A stretch of DNA of 64,000 nucleotides from Sphaerolaimus hirsutus (taxonomy: Eukaryota; Nematoda; Chromadorea; Monhysterida; Sphaerolaimidae), in NCBI GenBank assembly GCA_964036195.1, contig OZ038454.1, positions 24,910,315 to 24,974,314 of the forward strand, in the 5' to 3' direction. Position 1 is the stretch's first letter; every line of letters starts with the position of its first letter. The position numbers were made by a program, and so were the translations under genes. Shown piece by piece: positions 42,010 through 52,837 of this stretch. The notes beneath the pieces are model-generated. The model saw only the letters and a list, made by a program, of their open reading frames with translations. It did no database searches and was not told where the DNA came from.

Positions 42010-42469
42010 TACCGTATTTACTCGAATAATCCCCCCCGGGGGATTATTATTTCGTCAGACCTTTTTGAGGGGGGATTATTCAAGGGGGGGAATTATTCAA
42101 GTGGGCGAATTATTTTTTCATCAAAATTTTCAAGGGTGTTACTTTCAATTCATTTCGTGAAATTTGCTATGTAGGTATGTAAATGTGTGTACACACACAT
42201 ACACATGTACGTCCCGTCGCCATTCGTTGTGCATATTCCATTGCATTTTTTGACACCGGATGTGCATTCGCTGAATCACACCAGACGCAGCTATTTGCTT
42301 GCTCTGGCGTCTTCGATTGGTTTTTAAAGATATATGGGTAATGTTTTTCGTCCATCGGGGGGGGATTATTCGAGTGGGGGAATTATTTTTTCCTCACTCG
42401 TCTAACAGGGGGGGATTATTCGAGGGGGGGGATTATTCAAGGGGGGGAATTATTCGAGTAAATACGGTA
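42010..42469. mobile_element. CCGTATT-family element, complete
   Basis: TACCGTATTTACTCGAATAATCC at the left and GGAATTATTCGAGTAAATACGGTA at the right, with G-rich GGGGATTATTCGAGGGG arms. A partial second copy starts at about 41813. Confidence 0.7.
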
Positions 42470-42574
42470 ACAAGCCATTTTCGTTCACACGTGACCCAAA
42501 AAATTTACCTAATATATGCCTGGAGGTGGCGATTATTCGAGCGGAAATTTTTTTTCAACAAAACCAGTAAGTAC

Positions 42575-43000
42575 CTGTAAAAGTGTCCACCAGGCACGAG
42601 CAGCACATTGGGGGCACGCTTGCCGAACCTGGTGGCAGTCCCAGACCCTGTAAAATGCCCTGTAGAATGTCAAATGTCATGCAAAGTGTCAAAAAAGTCA
42701 CGTAAAACACCCTGCAAAATGGCAACTCGGTTGCCATTTCGCATGAAACTTTCCACAACTTCACACACTTTACTTGACATTTTCCATTCCACCTGTCAAT
42801 TTCCCAAAGTCCACAACTGCCACCTGGGTCTTCCAGCGGCGTCGGCGCGCGCCGCCAGATCGGACAGGAAGGAATGGCCGCCGGACGCGTCGAAGCGCTT
42901 GCCGAAGCGGGGCCGGGACATCGCGTCCGCCTTGGCCGCCAGGCCGACCAGCGAGTCGGCGAGCGCGCAGCTGCACAGGCACAGCAGCAACGTGGACACG
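42575..43000 (-). CDS. Putative RPRFamide neuropeptide precursor (two exons, partial)
   Basis: Exon A (43000-42824) follows the acceptor CCCCCTCAG and opens with a hydrophobic leader, STLLLCLCSCALADS, then SLVGLAAKADAMSRPRFGKR. Exon B (42628-42575) ends at the donor CAG|GTACTTAC. Joined, the junction reads GRPR|FGKR, giving a second RPRFGKR. Each RPRF-Gly-Lys-Arg is a dibasic cleavage plus amidation site, predicting two peptides ending RPRF-amide. RPRF-amide is typical of invertebrate NPF peptides, but the spacing and double copy do not match a classical single-copy NPF precursor. The initiator Met exon and 3' end are missing. The 195-bp intron is an inverted-repeat transposable element. Recognition is by motif, not homology search. 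Confidence 0.6.
42629..42823. mobile_element. Intron-forming element in the RPRFamide gene (GT-AG)
   Basis: On the minus strand it starts GTGGCAGTTGTGGAC and ends GTCTGGGACTGCCAC plus CAG. CAG is duplicated on both sides (42824-42826 and 42629-42631 in plus coordinates). The first element base provides the donor GT and the duplicated CAG the acceptor AG. Excision rebuilds RPR|FGKR exactly. Confidence 0.8.
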
Positions 43001-43039
43001 CTGAGGGGGGGGGCACTGTGTTTGTTGTCAAGCCGACAT

Positions 43040-43406
43040 TAAGCGGGAATTAGAGCTCAGCGTCGATTCGACGTGAAATGATGACGTGAAATGACGTCGT
43101 GAAATTGCAATTGACTGCTTGCAATAGTCTGACGTGAAATGTCAAGTTGTTCCCTGACACTGTGACGTGAAATGATGATGACGCGAAATGATGATGACGC
43201 GAAATGATAAAAATTGAATTTTTCAATTCGCTCTAGTTGTGGCTGATAACACTCAGTATTGGACACGATTAAGGTATTGATTCATATATTATCCTTAGAA
43301 AATTGTAGACCCGTAGCATGATCCACACTCGTGTAAATAATTTCACGACGTCATTTCACGTCGTCATTTCGCGTCGAATCGACGCTGAGCTCTAATTCCG
43401 GCCTTA
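43040..43406. mobile_element. Inverted-repeat element (GAGCTCAGCGTCGATTCGACG)
   Basis: TAAGCGGGAATTAGAGCTCAGC at the left and GCTGAGCTCTAATTCCGGCCTTA at the right, with repeated GACGTGAAATGATG inside. Non-coding. Confidence 0.7.
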
Positions 43407-44213
43407 CAGCTCAGCATGATTTTGACGTAAAATGACGACGTAAAATGACGTTGTAAAATAAATTACATGAGTGTGGATGATGCTACAGGTCTACAATTTT
43501 TTATGGATAATATATGTATCAATACCTTAATCGTGTCCAATACTGAGTGTGCTCAGCGTGTGCTGAGCCTCAGCCACAGCTAGAGCGAATTGGAAACTTC
43601 AATTTTTTTTCATTTTACATCATCATTTTTCGTCAGGGAACTAACTTCACATTTCACGTCAACGATTTCATCCAACCTGTAGCATCATCCACACTCATAT
43701 ACCGTATTTCCTCGAAATACCCCCCCCCTCGAAATACCCCCCCCCTCGAAATACCCCCCCTCAAAATGGACACTATGAACTTATAAACCCCCCCCTCGAA
43801 ATACCCCCCCCCAAATTTAGTGTATAGAGAACGTAAATGACAAAGGCTGTGGTTTGTCATCCCGACAATGCAGAATACACGTTAAAAACGATGACTCTGT
43901 TATGTGAGAACAGTGTTTGTACGTTTACACACTTATAAATGTCTTTAGAGTCTTATAAATGGCGATTTTTGTTGCATTTTTCGACGTCTGCGTACGTTTC
44001 AGACTACATTTTAGTACTGGGATGTCAAAAAATTTCTGGCGAAATAATAAACCCCCCCCCCTCGAAATACCCCCCCCCCTCGTTTAACCCCCCCTCAAAA
44101 TTCTCACTCTGAAACAATAAACCCCCCGGGGGTATTTCGAGGAAATACGGTAATTAACTTTTACGATGTCATTTTACGTCATCATTTTACGTCAAAATCA
44201 CGCTGAGCTGTAA
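43404..44213. mobile_element. Related inverted-repeat element, split by a CCGTATT insertion
   Basis: TTACAGCTCAGCATGATTTTGACG at the left, CGTCAAAATCACGCTGAGCTGTAA at the right. The host element is 43404-43699 plus 44153-44213. Confidence 0.7.
43700..44152. mobile_element. CCGTATT-family element, complete (453 bp)
   Basis: TACCGTATTTCCTCGAAATACC at the left and GGTATTTCGAGGAAATACGGTA at the right. C-rich arms with several CTCGAAATACCCCCCC units. Nested in 43404-44213. Confidence 0.8.
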
Positions 44214-44239
44214 TGTCAGCTTAATAGACGGGTGACGTT

Positions 44240-44530
44240 CTGGGTTTAAGTGAACTTTTTTACCTGTAGTTCTGTTTATTGGAGGCGGCGTTCTATTGGA
44301 AGCATTTTTTCACTTCAACAGTTTGAATATCGAGCATCAATTCGAACGAAACAAAATGTGAAAAAGAACAGAACTCTTAAATAAGATAAGAAGATCATTT
44401 TGAACACTTTTGAACTTCTCGCCATCAATACCTTTGTGTTTTGGAATTCTTCCAAAAAATTCTACCTACCATTCTATTTTTTCGCGAGTGAAGAGCCTAC
44501 CGTTCTATTGGAGCTGCCCTTGTATTAGAC
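44240..44530. mobile_element. TTCTATTGGAGG (B-type) element
   Basis: TTTATTGGAGGCGGCGTTCTATTGG at the left and CGTTCTATTGGAGCTGCCC at the right, matching 57725-58105 in motif order. Terminal TACCGTATTT is lost. Confidence 0.5.
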
Positions 44531-45020
44531 ACATGTCGCCTCGAATTTGCCATTTTCTCTGGCGCCATCTCAGTGGCGCTTTTCCATCAGAACTTTTGAC
44601 TAATCACTAACGATGACAAATCCACCGGGAGAAGAATATTTAAATTTTCAAGTATTTTTTCTATAATGACTTTTTGAATTTTTCCCAAAATACTTTTCGA
44701 ATTTTGAATTCAGTTTTCGCATTTTGAATCTTTTTTCGCCATCTTTACTAATCACTAACCAAACCATTGTCGATGTTGACGGCATGCTGGGCGATCACCG
44801 AATTTATAATTTATCTGATTAATTTGAAAATGTCAGGTGTCGTGTAGCCCGCTCTGTCGCTATTCGTGAGTGTTACCCTGCAGTTATTGTAATGCTTGTC
44901 GATAGGACCAGAAATTAAACCCAATAAATATGACTTGCGGGTAAATATGATAGACCGGTACACTACATGGATTCCATTTTTTTATTCTTTTTTTTTGGGG
45001 GGGGGCAGCGTGATGTTTAT
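44531..45020. other. No gene recognised
   Basis: AT-rich sequence with TTTTGAATTTT words; no supported coding. Confidence 0.35.
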
Positions 45021-45869
45021 TACCGTATTTCTCCGTTTATAACACCCGGGTGTTATACAAAATTGAAGCGATTTTCAGCGATCTTTTTCAAAACTTGTAT
45101 AACAGCCGGGTGTTAGGTCAAGGGGGTGTTTTACACGGTACACATGGTTTTACACTTTATTTACCGTATTACCTCGAAATACCCCCAGGGGGTTTATTAT
45201 TTCGCCAGCAAAATTTGAGGGGGGGATAATTCGAGGGGGGGCTTATTCGAGGGGGGGTCTATTATTTTGCCAGAAATTTTCAGAAATTCCGCATACTCAG
45301 ACGTAGAAAAATCAAGCAATTACTTAGATGTATATGTGTTTTTAGGCATATATAACTGTATATACACATAAACCCTTCCCTAACATCACTCAATCATCAG
45401 TCTTAACGTGTGTTCTTACTTGTACAGATCACAAACTGCGGTATTTGTCATGTATGTTCACGATACACTCAATTTTAGGGGGGGTATTTCGAGGGGGGGG
45501 TTTATTATTTCCTCAGCCGAAATTTAGGGGGGGTATTTCGAGGGGGGTTAATTCAAGGGGGGGATAATTCGAGGTAATACGGTACATTGTATGTATGGAT
45601 TTTTGTAATAAGCAATGGAAAAGCGCAAGAAAAACTGGCGCCAAATGCCAGCATGCGAGGTTCCCAGCGCGCAGGCGCGCAGCTAATTCAATTGAAAAAT
45701 GTGCGGGCCACGGAATTACAATGAGTGGTGCCACGCACAGTAATTAAACTGTTGAATGCGAGCCTACGTTTTTGAAACCTAAATAGCATAGCACCCCCGG
45801 GGTGCTATAAAACTGTGTAACACCCCGGGTGTTATGCACTGGGGGTGCTATAAACGGAGAAATACGGTA
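45021..45869. mobile_element. TACCGTATTT element of TTTATAACACCC type, carrying a nested copy
   Basis: TACCGTATTTCTCCGTTTATAAC at the left is mirrored by CTATAAACGGAGAAATACGGTA at the right, with ACACCCGGGTGTTA palindromes. A CCGTATT/CTCGAAATACCC element (45162-45584) is inserted inside it. Confidence 0.75.
45162..45584. mobile_element. CCGTATT-family element, nested (423 bp)
   Basis: TACCGTATTACCTCGAAATACC at the left, GATAATTCGAGGTAATACGGTA at the right, TA at each outer edge. The core AAACCCTTCCC and CATGTATGTTCACGATACACTC resembles 62708-63135 in reverse. Confidence 0.8.
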
Positions 45870-46434
45870 CACTGAAGAAATAGAAAGAAGTACAAAAAAC
45901 GCATTTCAACCTAAATACCTAGTGCGCCGCGCTTCCAATGTGAAATGTCCGAGCCAAAAAACTTCAAATTTCAAATGTCGGTGACCGCACTCGAGTTTTT
46001 CGAGATGGTAATAATATGGTATACGATTTTCAAATTACGAACTTTAAATTTAAGTTCGCAGCAGAACTGTGACAAATATTTCAGTAAAACATTGCAGCAC
46101 TGAGTTGCTACAAAATCTACCATAATAATCTATTTCGATCAACTGTAGTTCAAGCATTATTAATCAAACAGACATGACAGGAGTAGGACAGACAAGTGAC
46201 TTTTTCCTGTACAATAAATGAATTGTTCTTTTTGACCGTCAGTGCACTGAGCAGTGTTACATAGAACTCTAAAAGCATAGTGGCCTCTCGCATAGTGATG
46301 TAAAAAGCGCAAGACATTGGCGCAGAATAGCACAGTCACCATGTACAGCAAATAAAGCGTTCATGATGTGCACTGAAGTGATCTGTGATCAAACTTGATT
46401 ACAGTCTGATCACGCCTGAGCCGGTGCTGATGGC
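45870..46434. other. No gene recognised
   Basis: AT-rich sequence without supported coding. Confidence 0.35.
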
Positions 46435-46436
46435 AT

Positions 46437-46562
46437 GCACTTTACAAGTTCACAGACACTTCACAAGTTCACAGACACTTCACAAGTTCACAGACACTTC
46501 ACAAGTTCACAGACACTTCACAAGTTCACAGACACTTCACGAGTTCACAGACACTTCACGAT
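46437..46562. repeat. 19-bp minisatellite (CACTTCACAAGTTCACAGA)
   Basis: Six to seven head-to-tail copies, continuing after an inserted element at 47512-47636. ORFs of repeated THKFTDTSQVH type in it are by-products. Confidence 0.85.
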
Positions 46563-47511
46563 TAGTGATGTAAAGGCACCGGGGCAGCGGTGCCCCGGTG
46601 CTGGGCACCGAAGGGCACCAGCACCGGTGCTGGTGCGGTGCCATTGCAATCTTCAGGGGTGCCATGCTGGTGCTGGTGCCATTTTTTTCAGAATAGCACC
46701 GGTGCCGGTTCGGTGCGGTGCCATTTTTTTGCTGGTGCCAAAGGTGCTAGCACCAGGGCCAAAGTAAAAGGCACCGAGAAAGGCACCGGCCAAGGCTTCA
46801 TGTGCTGTGCAATTTTGTCCATAGTATTGATGTGCTTATTCATATTTCAAAAAAACAGCGATATATTTACCCAACCGTTTTTGCCTATGTTGTAAACCTC
46901 CCATCAAATAAATATACCTACTGTGAAATCCATTATACCCGATACATGATCTGATGAACGAATCTAAAATTTTGTTGAATTTTAAATCATTTTTATATTT
47001 TATATTTATCTTACTTGTTTGTTCAAAATTTGTTGTCAGTTTATGACAGAGATAGTACCAGTCTCTGTACAGCAACGACTCCGATCAGTAGACAATAGTG
47101 GCTTGTATGGACATTGCAGTGAATTAAATATTTTATCTTTCATTTGTAATCATTGTAGGTAATTGCTTCATCAAAGTGATTGCCACATCATTCTGATCAT
47201 TTTAAGTGCTCAACCATCAAAATCGGTTGAAAATTCATGGAAATATGCACTTCCAAAGGTGAGACCACTGAGAAACTGCCCAATATTTTCTTCAGAAATT
47301 CCAGCCCGGTGCGGTGCCTTTCGGTGCTAGCACCGGCAACCGGCCGGTGCCCTTCGGTGCCGGTGCCATTTTTTCCAAAAGGCACCGGTGCCAGTGCGGT
47401 GCGGTGCCATTTTTTGGCCGGTGCCCCAGGGTGCCAGGTGCCCTTTTAATGCGTTGGCAAAGGTGCCGGTGCGGTGCGGTGCCATTTTTCCCGGTGCCTT
47501 TAACATCACTA
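46563..47511. mobile_element. hAT-like GGCACCGGTGCC element with exact 8-bp duplication
   Basis: Ends TAGTGATGTAAAGGCACCGG and CCGGTGCCTTTAACATCACTA. TTCACGAT flanks both sides (46555-46562 and 47512-47519). Arms are dense in GGTGCCGGTGCGGTGCC. It split the 19-bp minisatellite. A fragment of the same family starts at 61063. Confidence 0.85.
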
Positions 47512-47636
47512 TTCACGATTCCACAGACACTTCACATGTTCATAGTCACTTCACAAGTTCACAGAAACTTCACAAGTTCACAGAAACTTCACAAGTTCAC
47601 AGAAACTTCACAAGTTCACAGAAACTTCACGACTTT
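47512..47636. repeat. 19-bp minisatellite, continuation
   Basis: Copies of CACTTCACAAGTTCACAGA with AAACTT variants, the right half of the array at 46437. Confidence 0.8.
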
Positions 47637-47801
47637 TATTAATAAATTGTTTACATTAAAAGTATTGGAAATTCGCGAAGTGCATTGCACCTTGAATTTG
47701 AAGTGTCTGCGTGAAGACACTTCACCGCAGCTCACGGCAGATCACAAGCACTGTTTTTCCTGTGATCGTTTTTTGAGCACAGCATTAAGCGGAAACGGCA
47801 T

Positions 47802-48027
47802 GGAATCAAAGGCGAGTACTTCGAAGTTTTTAGAACACGACTTGCTTCAGCCCAGTAAAAATAAGCTCAGACAGCGCCGTAGCGTTTTTTCAAAGGATCC
47901 CATCAAATGTGCCAGGGTGCTTTTAGATGGCAGGGACAATAAATGTGGGGAAGGTGGCGGCCATCGTGTACATACTGCAAATGCTCTATTAGTACGACCC
48001 CCTCCAATAAAGCGACCCCTCCAATAG
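47802..48027 (+). CDS. Hypothetical ORF
   Basis: ATG opens MESKASTSKFLEHDLLQPSK and the frame runs through KCARVLLDGRDNKCGEGGG before entering an inverted-repeat element at 47979. Basic, possibly DNA-binding, composition; no family recognised. It could be a truncated exon. Confidence 0.25.
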
Positions 48028-48847
48028 TGCGACCCCCTTGGGCACGTTGTGTAAGTATAATACGACCCTCTCCAATAATGCGATCCCAAGGAAAAATAAA
48101 AAACAAAAAACGGATGTAAGAAAATGATGTGGCAATCTTCGGATGCCGCTAATTCGGCGGACAAAATGGCGGCCAGTTCTCCAGAGCCAGCGGGCAATTC
48201 ACAAGAGCTGGCGGGCAGTTCGGAATGCGAAGCGCATGCCATAGTTGTTAAAACGTATTTACTTTTACTCGATAAATACGTATACTCGAGTACAGCGTAA
48301 ATACGTTTACGTTTCCTCTGAAAAACGTTCTGGTACTCACTTTTACGTATACTTTTTGAAAGTACTCGAGTACAGAAAACGTATTTTAGATCATCTTTTT
48401 TATAGGTGTTTAAAGGCATAGAAGGGAAAAGGAAGAAAATGTTCTAAAACTAGTCGAAAATGGGTATATAGGTAACCAAATATATAGGTAATCAAAAGTT
48501 GCAGAAAATAGGACAAAAGTTATGAGTGAGTTTGAGCGACATTTTTCAAAAGTACTCACGTTTACGTTTTCTACGGGGAAAAGTACGTTTACTCACGTTT
48601 ACTCGCGAGTAAAAGTAAACAAATTTTACTTTACGTTTTCTGTACTCAAGGGGTGAGTAAAAAAAAAACTTTATGTTTACATATACTTTGAAAAAAGTTC
48701 GGTACTTTTAACAACTCTGGCTCATACTAGAGTTAAATACATGAACAGTTGAGTTGTTGAAAAGTACAATGCGACCCCCTCCAATAATGCGACCCCCAAA
48801 AATGTGCTGAAAATAATAAAGCGACAGTCGCCTTAATAGAGCATTTA
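47979..48847. mobile_element. CTCTATTAGTACGACCCCC element, split by a hAT-like MITE
   Basis: AATGCTCTATTAGTACGACC at the left and GTCGCCTTAATAGAGCATTTA at the right; CGACCCCCTCCAATA units inside both arms. The insert at 48240-48719 interrupts it. Confidence 0.65.
48240..48719. mobile_element. hAT-like MITE, D type (480 bp)
   Basis: CATAGTTGTTAAAACGTATTTAC to TTTTAACAACTCTG. The 8-bp flanks GCGCATGC and GCTCATAC agree at six positions. Same family as 28632-29132, where the duplication is exact. Confidence 0.7.
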
Positions 48848-48998
48848 CGGTAGGTATTTACACCTAGGTGGTAAAAATCTGAATACCTTCATAAATACAG
48901 AATAGAATTCCAAAGATTTTTTTGAAATACCTATGTGAAAATATTACATTTTTATATTTTATGTTCATTTATTTTTCCATACCTTTGTTCAGGTACTG

Positions 48999-49199
48999 TA
49001 CTCGGCAGACCGCAAAGTATTTACGTGCAGATTTTATGAATAATTTAATGAGAAGAAATTGTGATAAACTTCGTAATTAATTATTCCATAGTAAAAACGA
49101 AATAGGTATTTATTATGATGATAAAACAATATATTTTTGGTTCATTATTCAGATGGTTATGGTAGGTTTCCATACTAAGTGTGATGTCCGCCGAGTATA
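48999..49199. mobile_element. MITE, TATACTCGGCGGAC family (E type)
   Basis: TACTCGGCAGACCGCAAAG at the left and AAGTGTGATGTCCGCCGAGTATA at the right, about 201 bases. Confidence 0.75.
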
Positions 49200-49276
49200 C
49201 CTAGGTAGTTTTATTCTCTTTTGACAGACTTTCCTGTGATTAGATCGAGGTATTTTTCTTCGGAAAATAGGAATAC

Positions 49277-50730
49277 TAAACACCTTCCCGGACAAGTTCA
49301 CCACCCAATTTTTTATTTCACTTCGGATGTAATATCTCCGTCTATCGGGGTGTTATAAAGCTGAAACGTTGATCATATAAAGTTATAACACCCTCCTACT
49401 CTGCTTCAATGGGGGGAGGTGGGGCGACTCACTGCAAGTTGGGTTGCCCTATACAGAACAATTTTTTTCTGCGTTTTTGGTGTCCCAAACAAGTTCACCA
49501 TCCACTTGATTAGCTACACTTCGAGGGTCGTATCTCCAGCTGTGAGGCTGGTATAAAGCTGAAATTTGGGGGATGTTTTGCCAACCACCCCCCTTACAAT
49601 ACACCAGTGGGGCTACCTGCCAGCGACCCACTACAGTATGCATTGCTACATGTACAGTTGTTCATTTTTTAAAACAACCCAAGTGTCCCAAACAAGTTTG
49701 CCACCCAACTGCATTATTGAAAATGTTGTGAGAACATACCTGATATAAAATTGAGTCAGATTTGAACCCTAGTTCTGCTCATTCAAATTTTTTAGGTAGG
49801 GCACCCACCCCGTCCCATAAACGGCAGACCAAAAATGTAACTTTAAACCAATTTTTTGTTTCACACTTTAAAAGTTGGTTCACAAGATTCACTAAGGAAG
49901 GGTCCAAGGTTCAAAGTTATGTAAACAACATGACCTCTAAAATGCCTCTAAAAGGAAATTTATTTGGGGTGAATATTATGATGTCATAATCACATCATCA
50001 CAGGAACAAAATTTGACAAAATTTCCACTTTTTCATTCACCCCAAATAAATTTCCTTTTGCAGGTATTTTAGTGGTTATGTTGTTTACATAACTTTGAAC
50101 CTTAGACCCTCCCCTACCAACCTTTGTAAACCAACTTTTCAAGTGTGAAACAAAAAATTCATTTAAAGTGAAATTTTCAGTCTGTTGTTTATGGGACAGG
50201 GTGGGTGCCCTACTGAAAAAATTTTAATGAGCAGATCTAGGGTTCAAATTATATTCTATTTTATATCAGGTATGTTCTCGCAACATTTTTTTAAATATGC
50301 AGTTGGTTAACGAACTTGTTTGGGAGACTTGGGTTGTTTAAAAAAATGAACAACTTTATATGTGGCGACCCATGCTGTAGTGGGTCGTTGGCGGCCAACC
50401 ACTGGTGTATTGTGAGTGGTGGTTGTTTGCAAGACATCCCCCAAATTTCAGCTTTCTACCACCCTCACAGCTGGAGATATGGCCCTCGTAGTGTAGCCAA
50501 TCAAGTGGGTGGTGAACTTGTTTGGGACACCTAAAAAGCCTCAAAAAATGTTTGCATATAGGGCGACCCTGTAGTGAGTCGCCGCACCTTCCCCCATTGT
50601 CACAGAGTAGCAGGGTGTTAGGACTATATACCCACCAAATATTAGCTTTATACAACTTCCATAGCCAGAGATATTGCATCTGAAGTGAAATTAAAAAAAT
50701 GGGTGGTGAACTTGTCCGGGAAGGTGTTTA
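49277..50730. mobile_element. 1454-bp long-hairpin element, copy 1
   Basis: TAAACACCTTCCCGGACAAG at the left and CTTGTCCGGGAAGGTGTTTA at the right. The two halves are near-complete inverted repeats meeting near 50004, so a transcript would fold into a ~700-bp duplex. The whole is non-coding; short ORFs appear symmetrically in both arms. Confidence 0.85.
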
Positions 50731-50894
50731 TTATCCAGACTGAATAGGCATATATCGCCTGACGCCAATAAAATCCTTATGTCTTGCTTGATCTGCGGGG
50801 TAATAAAAGAGTGCTGGTTCCTATAACAACCTTTTTAGATACATTGCATCCAGGTTTTTTCACTGGTCAGCCAAGATTTTATGACGCGAAGGTT

Positions 50895-51045
50895 TTTACG
50901 GTATCTTTTCTAATAGAAGAGCGCCGTTCAATTTTTTTATCATTTTTTACTTTGCTCTTCTATTGGAGGTTTTATGGCATTCTATTAGAGGTGCCGTTCT
51001 ATTGGAGGTTTTATTGCATTCTATTAGAAGGAATGCAGTATCTCT
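50895..51045. mobile_element. TTCTAATAGAAGAGCG (B-type) element
   Basis: ACGGTATCTTTTCTAATAGAAGAGCGCC at the left and ATTCTATTAGAAGG at the right, with TTCTATTGGAGGTTTTAT inside. Confidence 0.55.
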
Positions 51046-51769
51046 GCATTGGCAGGTGGAGGGAAAACTTGAATTAAAAGTGAAAGTGTTGAAATTTAAG
51101 GTGTTTTTCAATAATGAGTTTTGATCTTAATATTTCAAGGGGTTGTCTAAGAAAGTAATGAAGGGGGATGTCTGCTTCTGCTGTAGTAAGCACTTTTCAC
51201 ACTTTAAAATGTTTTTTTTTATGTTATGAAATAATGGAGTTACCATAACCTACTTATTAATTATTTTTTCGGCGTCTGGTTTTTTGGCATTGTTTGCAAC
51301 TAAAGCTTTGATAAACGTTTTTCCGACGGTTCAAATAACGTGAAATCCAGCAAACGATGGAGGGTAAAAAATGAATGACATGAGCAGCGAGATGGCTTTA
51401 TCTAAAAAAACCACCTTTGAGTTGTCTCTAAAAACTTTACAGCGAAGTGTGATGCGCCATTAAGCGACATGAAGTTTCTTCACACAAAAAGGATGCTTCT
51501 TTTCGTAGGGGTAGCGACAGCGTTCCAAAAACGCGGGTGTTTTGCAGAAAATTTTAATCGCAGAAGATCTCAAAACTAATAATAAAAAAATTTAATCACT
51601 CTGAAAATACACCGTGAAGCAAAAAAAATATTTCAGGCATTTCGAGTAGGGGGGGGGGTATTTCGAGGAGCACCTCGAGGATTCCGGTATAAGTTTACTG
51701 ATCACTTAACTAGCCAGAGCCACACACCCCTTTTTGTCTCTTCTCCACATGCGGAATTGGCACCGGTTT
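51046..51769. other. No gene recognised
   Basis: AT-rich sequence. GGGGGTATTTCGAGGAGCACCTCGAGG near 51655 is a CCGTATT-type remnant. CCACATGCGGAATTGGCACC at 51748-51767 is one end of the family seen at 2618-3044. Confidence 0.4.
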
Positions 51770-51965
51770 TGGATGCGCGTGAAGCACACGGTGAAGCTGG
51801 GTGAAGCGTGTGGAAGACACTTCACCGAGATTCTCGTGATGCTGGTGGGAGCGTGTGGAAGCGTGTGGAAGACATTTCACCGAGATTCTCGTGATGCTGG
51901 TGGAAGCGTGTGGAAGTACGTCGCTTCACGCTCATCAAACCACGCTTCACGGATCCATTTTTCGC
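51770..51965. repeat. GTGAAGCGTGTGGAAG repeat block (second copy)
   Basis: Two direct copies of GAGATTCTCGTGATGCTGGTGG with GTGTGGAAG words, ending CACGGATCCATTTTTCGCTGTG as in 4375-5045; the same ending recurs alone at 53433-53465. Confidence 0.7.
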
Positions 51966-52260
51966 TGTGCCTATGTGTCAGCAGGCTGTCCGTGCCGGAA
52001 ACGCGTAGTGTTTCCAGCGCGTTTATCACTGCGCGCCCGCCGAAATCACAAGCGCTTTAAGCGCTGCGCACTAAAGTGTTTGCGGGGGGGGAAACCCTTT
52101 AGCGCGCGTGGTTCCCGGGCCGCAGTCGCGCAGCGCATGTGCCACCTGCGCGCTTGCCGGGGGGAGACACTTTAAGCGCGCGTGGTTCCCGTGTTGTAAA
52201 CACGCACGCATAAATTTGGCTGCGTGTTTGCACCCCGGAATCGCGTTAACGATCAAAAAA
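51966..52260. other. CpG-rich stretch, no gene recognised
   Basis: Markedly GC- and CpG-rich compared with its neighbours, with GCGCGCGTGGTTCCCG twice (about 52100 and 52178) and AGCGCTTTAAGCGCT palindromes. Probably part of a repeat, as the duplicated phrase suggests; no convincing frame. Confidence 0.4.
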
Positions 52261-52837
52261 AATCAATACGGACACATATTGCACAAATTAATAATGAATA
52301 CACTGTATGTCGAAAAAATGACTACCTAGGTGATTTTTTCTTCAAATTAACGGCAGAAAGCTGTGTGTGTAGTAGGGTTGGGAGTTCTTGACATCGCTAT
52401 AAATACAATTAAAATAGGGTAAACCAGGTATAATACAATGTATACAGAAGAAAATAACAATTATGAATGTGAAAATTGGCAAAATGGAGCACATTTTTAG
52501 GGATTTTGTGCAAAATTTTTTTAGGTAAAATAGCTTGGTCTTAGACGTGGGTCAAACCGCTTGGCTAGCTTAGACTAAATGGCAAGTTCCCATACGTGAC
52601 CCGATCCATTTCTTCTTATTTCAAATGCGCCGGATTCGTACTTGAATACACCGGATTTCCAACAAAATTCCGGATATTTTCTCAATATTTTGATGATGAA
52701 CGAGTGAATGATGAACGAGTATTTACATATAGTTTACATAGAGTCAACAAATAGTTATTTTGCAAAACCCCATTTTTAAGTTTGGCACTGGTTTGGCTGA
52801 CAACGCTTGCACCGGATTTTTATAGATACCTTAAACT
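52261..52837. other. No gene recognised
   Basis: AT-rich. GTGAAAATTGGCAAAATGGAGCAC near 52468 resembles the interior of the F-type MITE at 6490-6560, so this is probably a decayed copy. Confidence 0.4.

Noticed and set aside
46435-46767. ORFs of TSSQTLHKFTDTSQVH type
   Set aside because: Direct products of the 19-bp tandem repeat, open in several frames.
46437-47636. CRISPR-like regularly spaced repeats
   Set aside because: The 19-bp units are head-to-tail with no unique spacers, and the genome is eukaryotic. It is a minisatellite.
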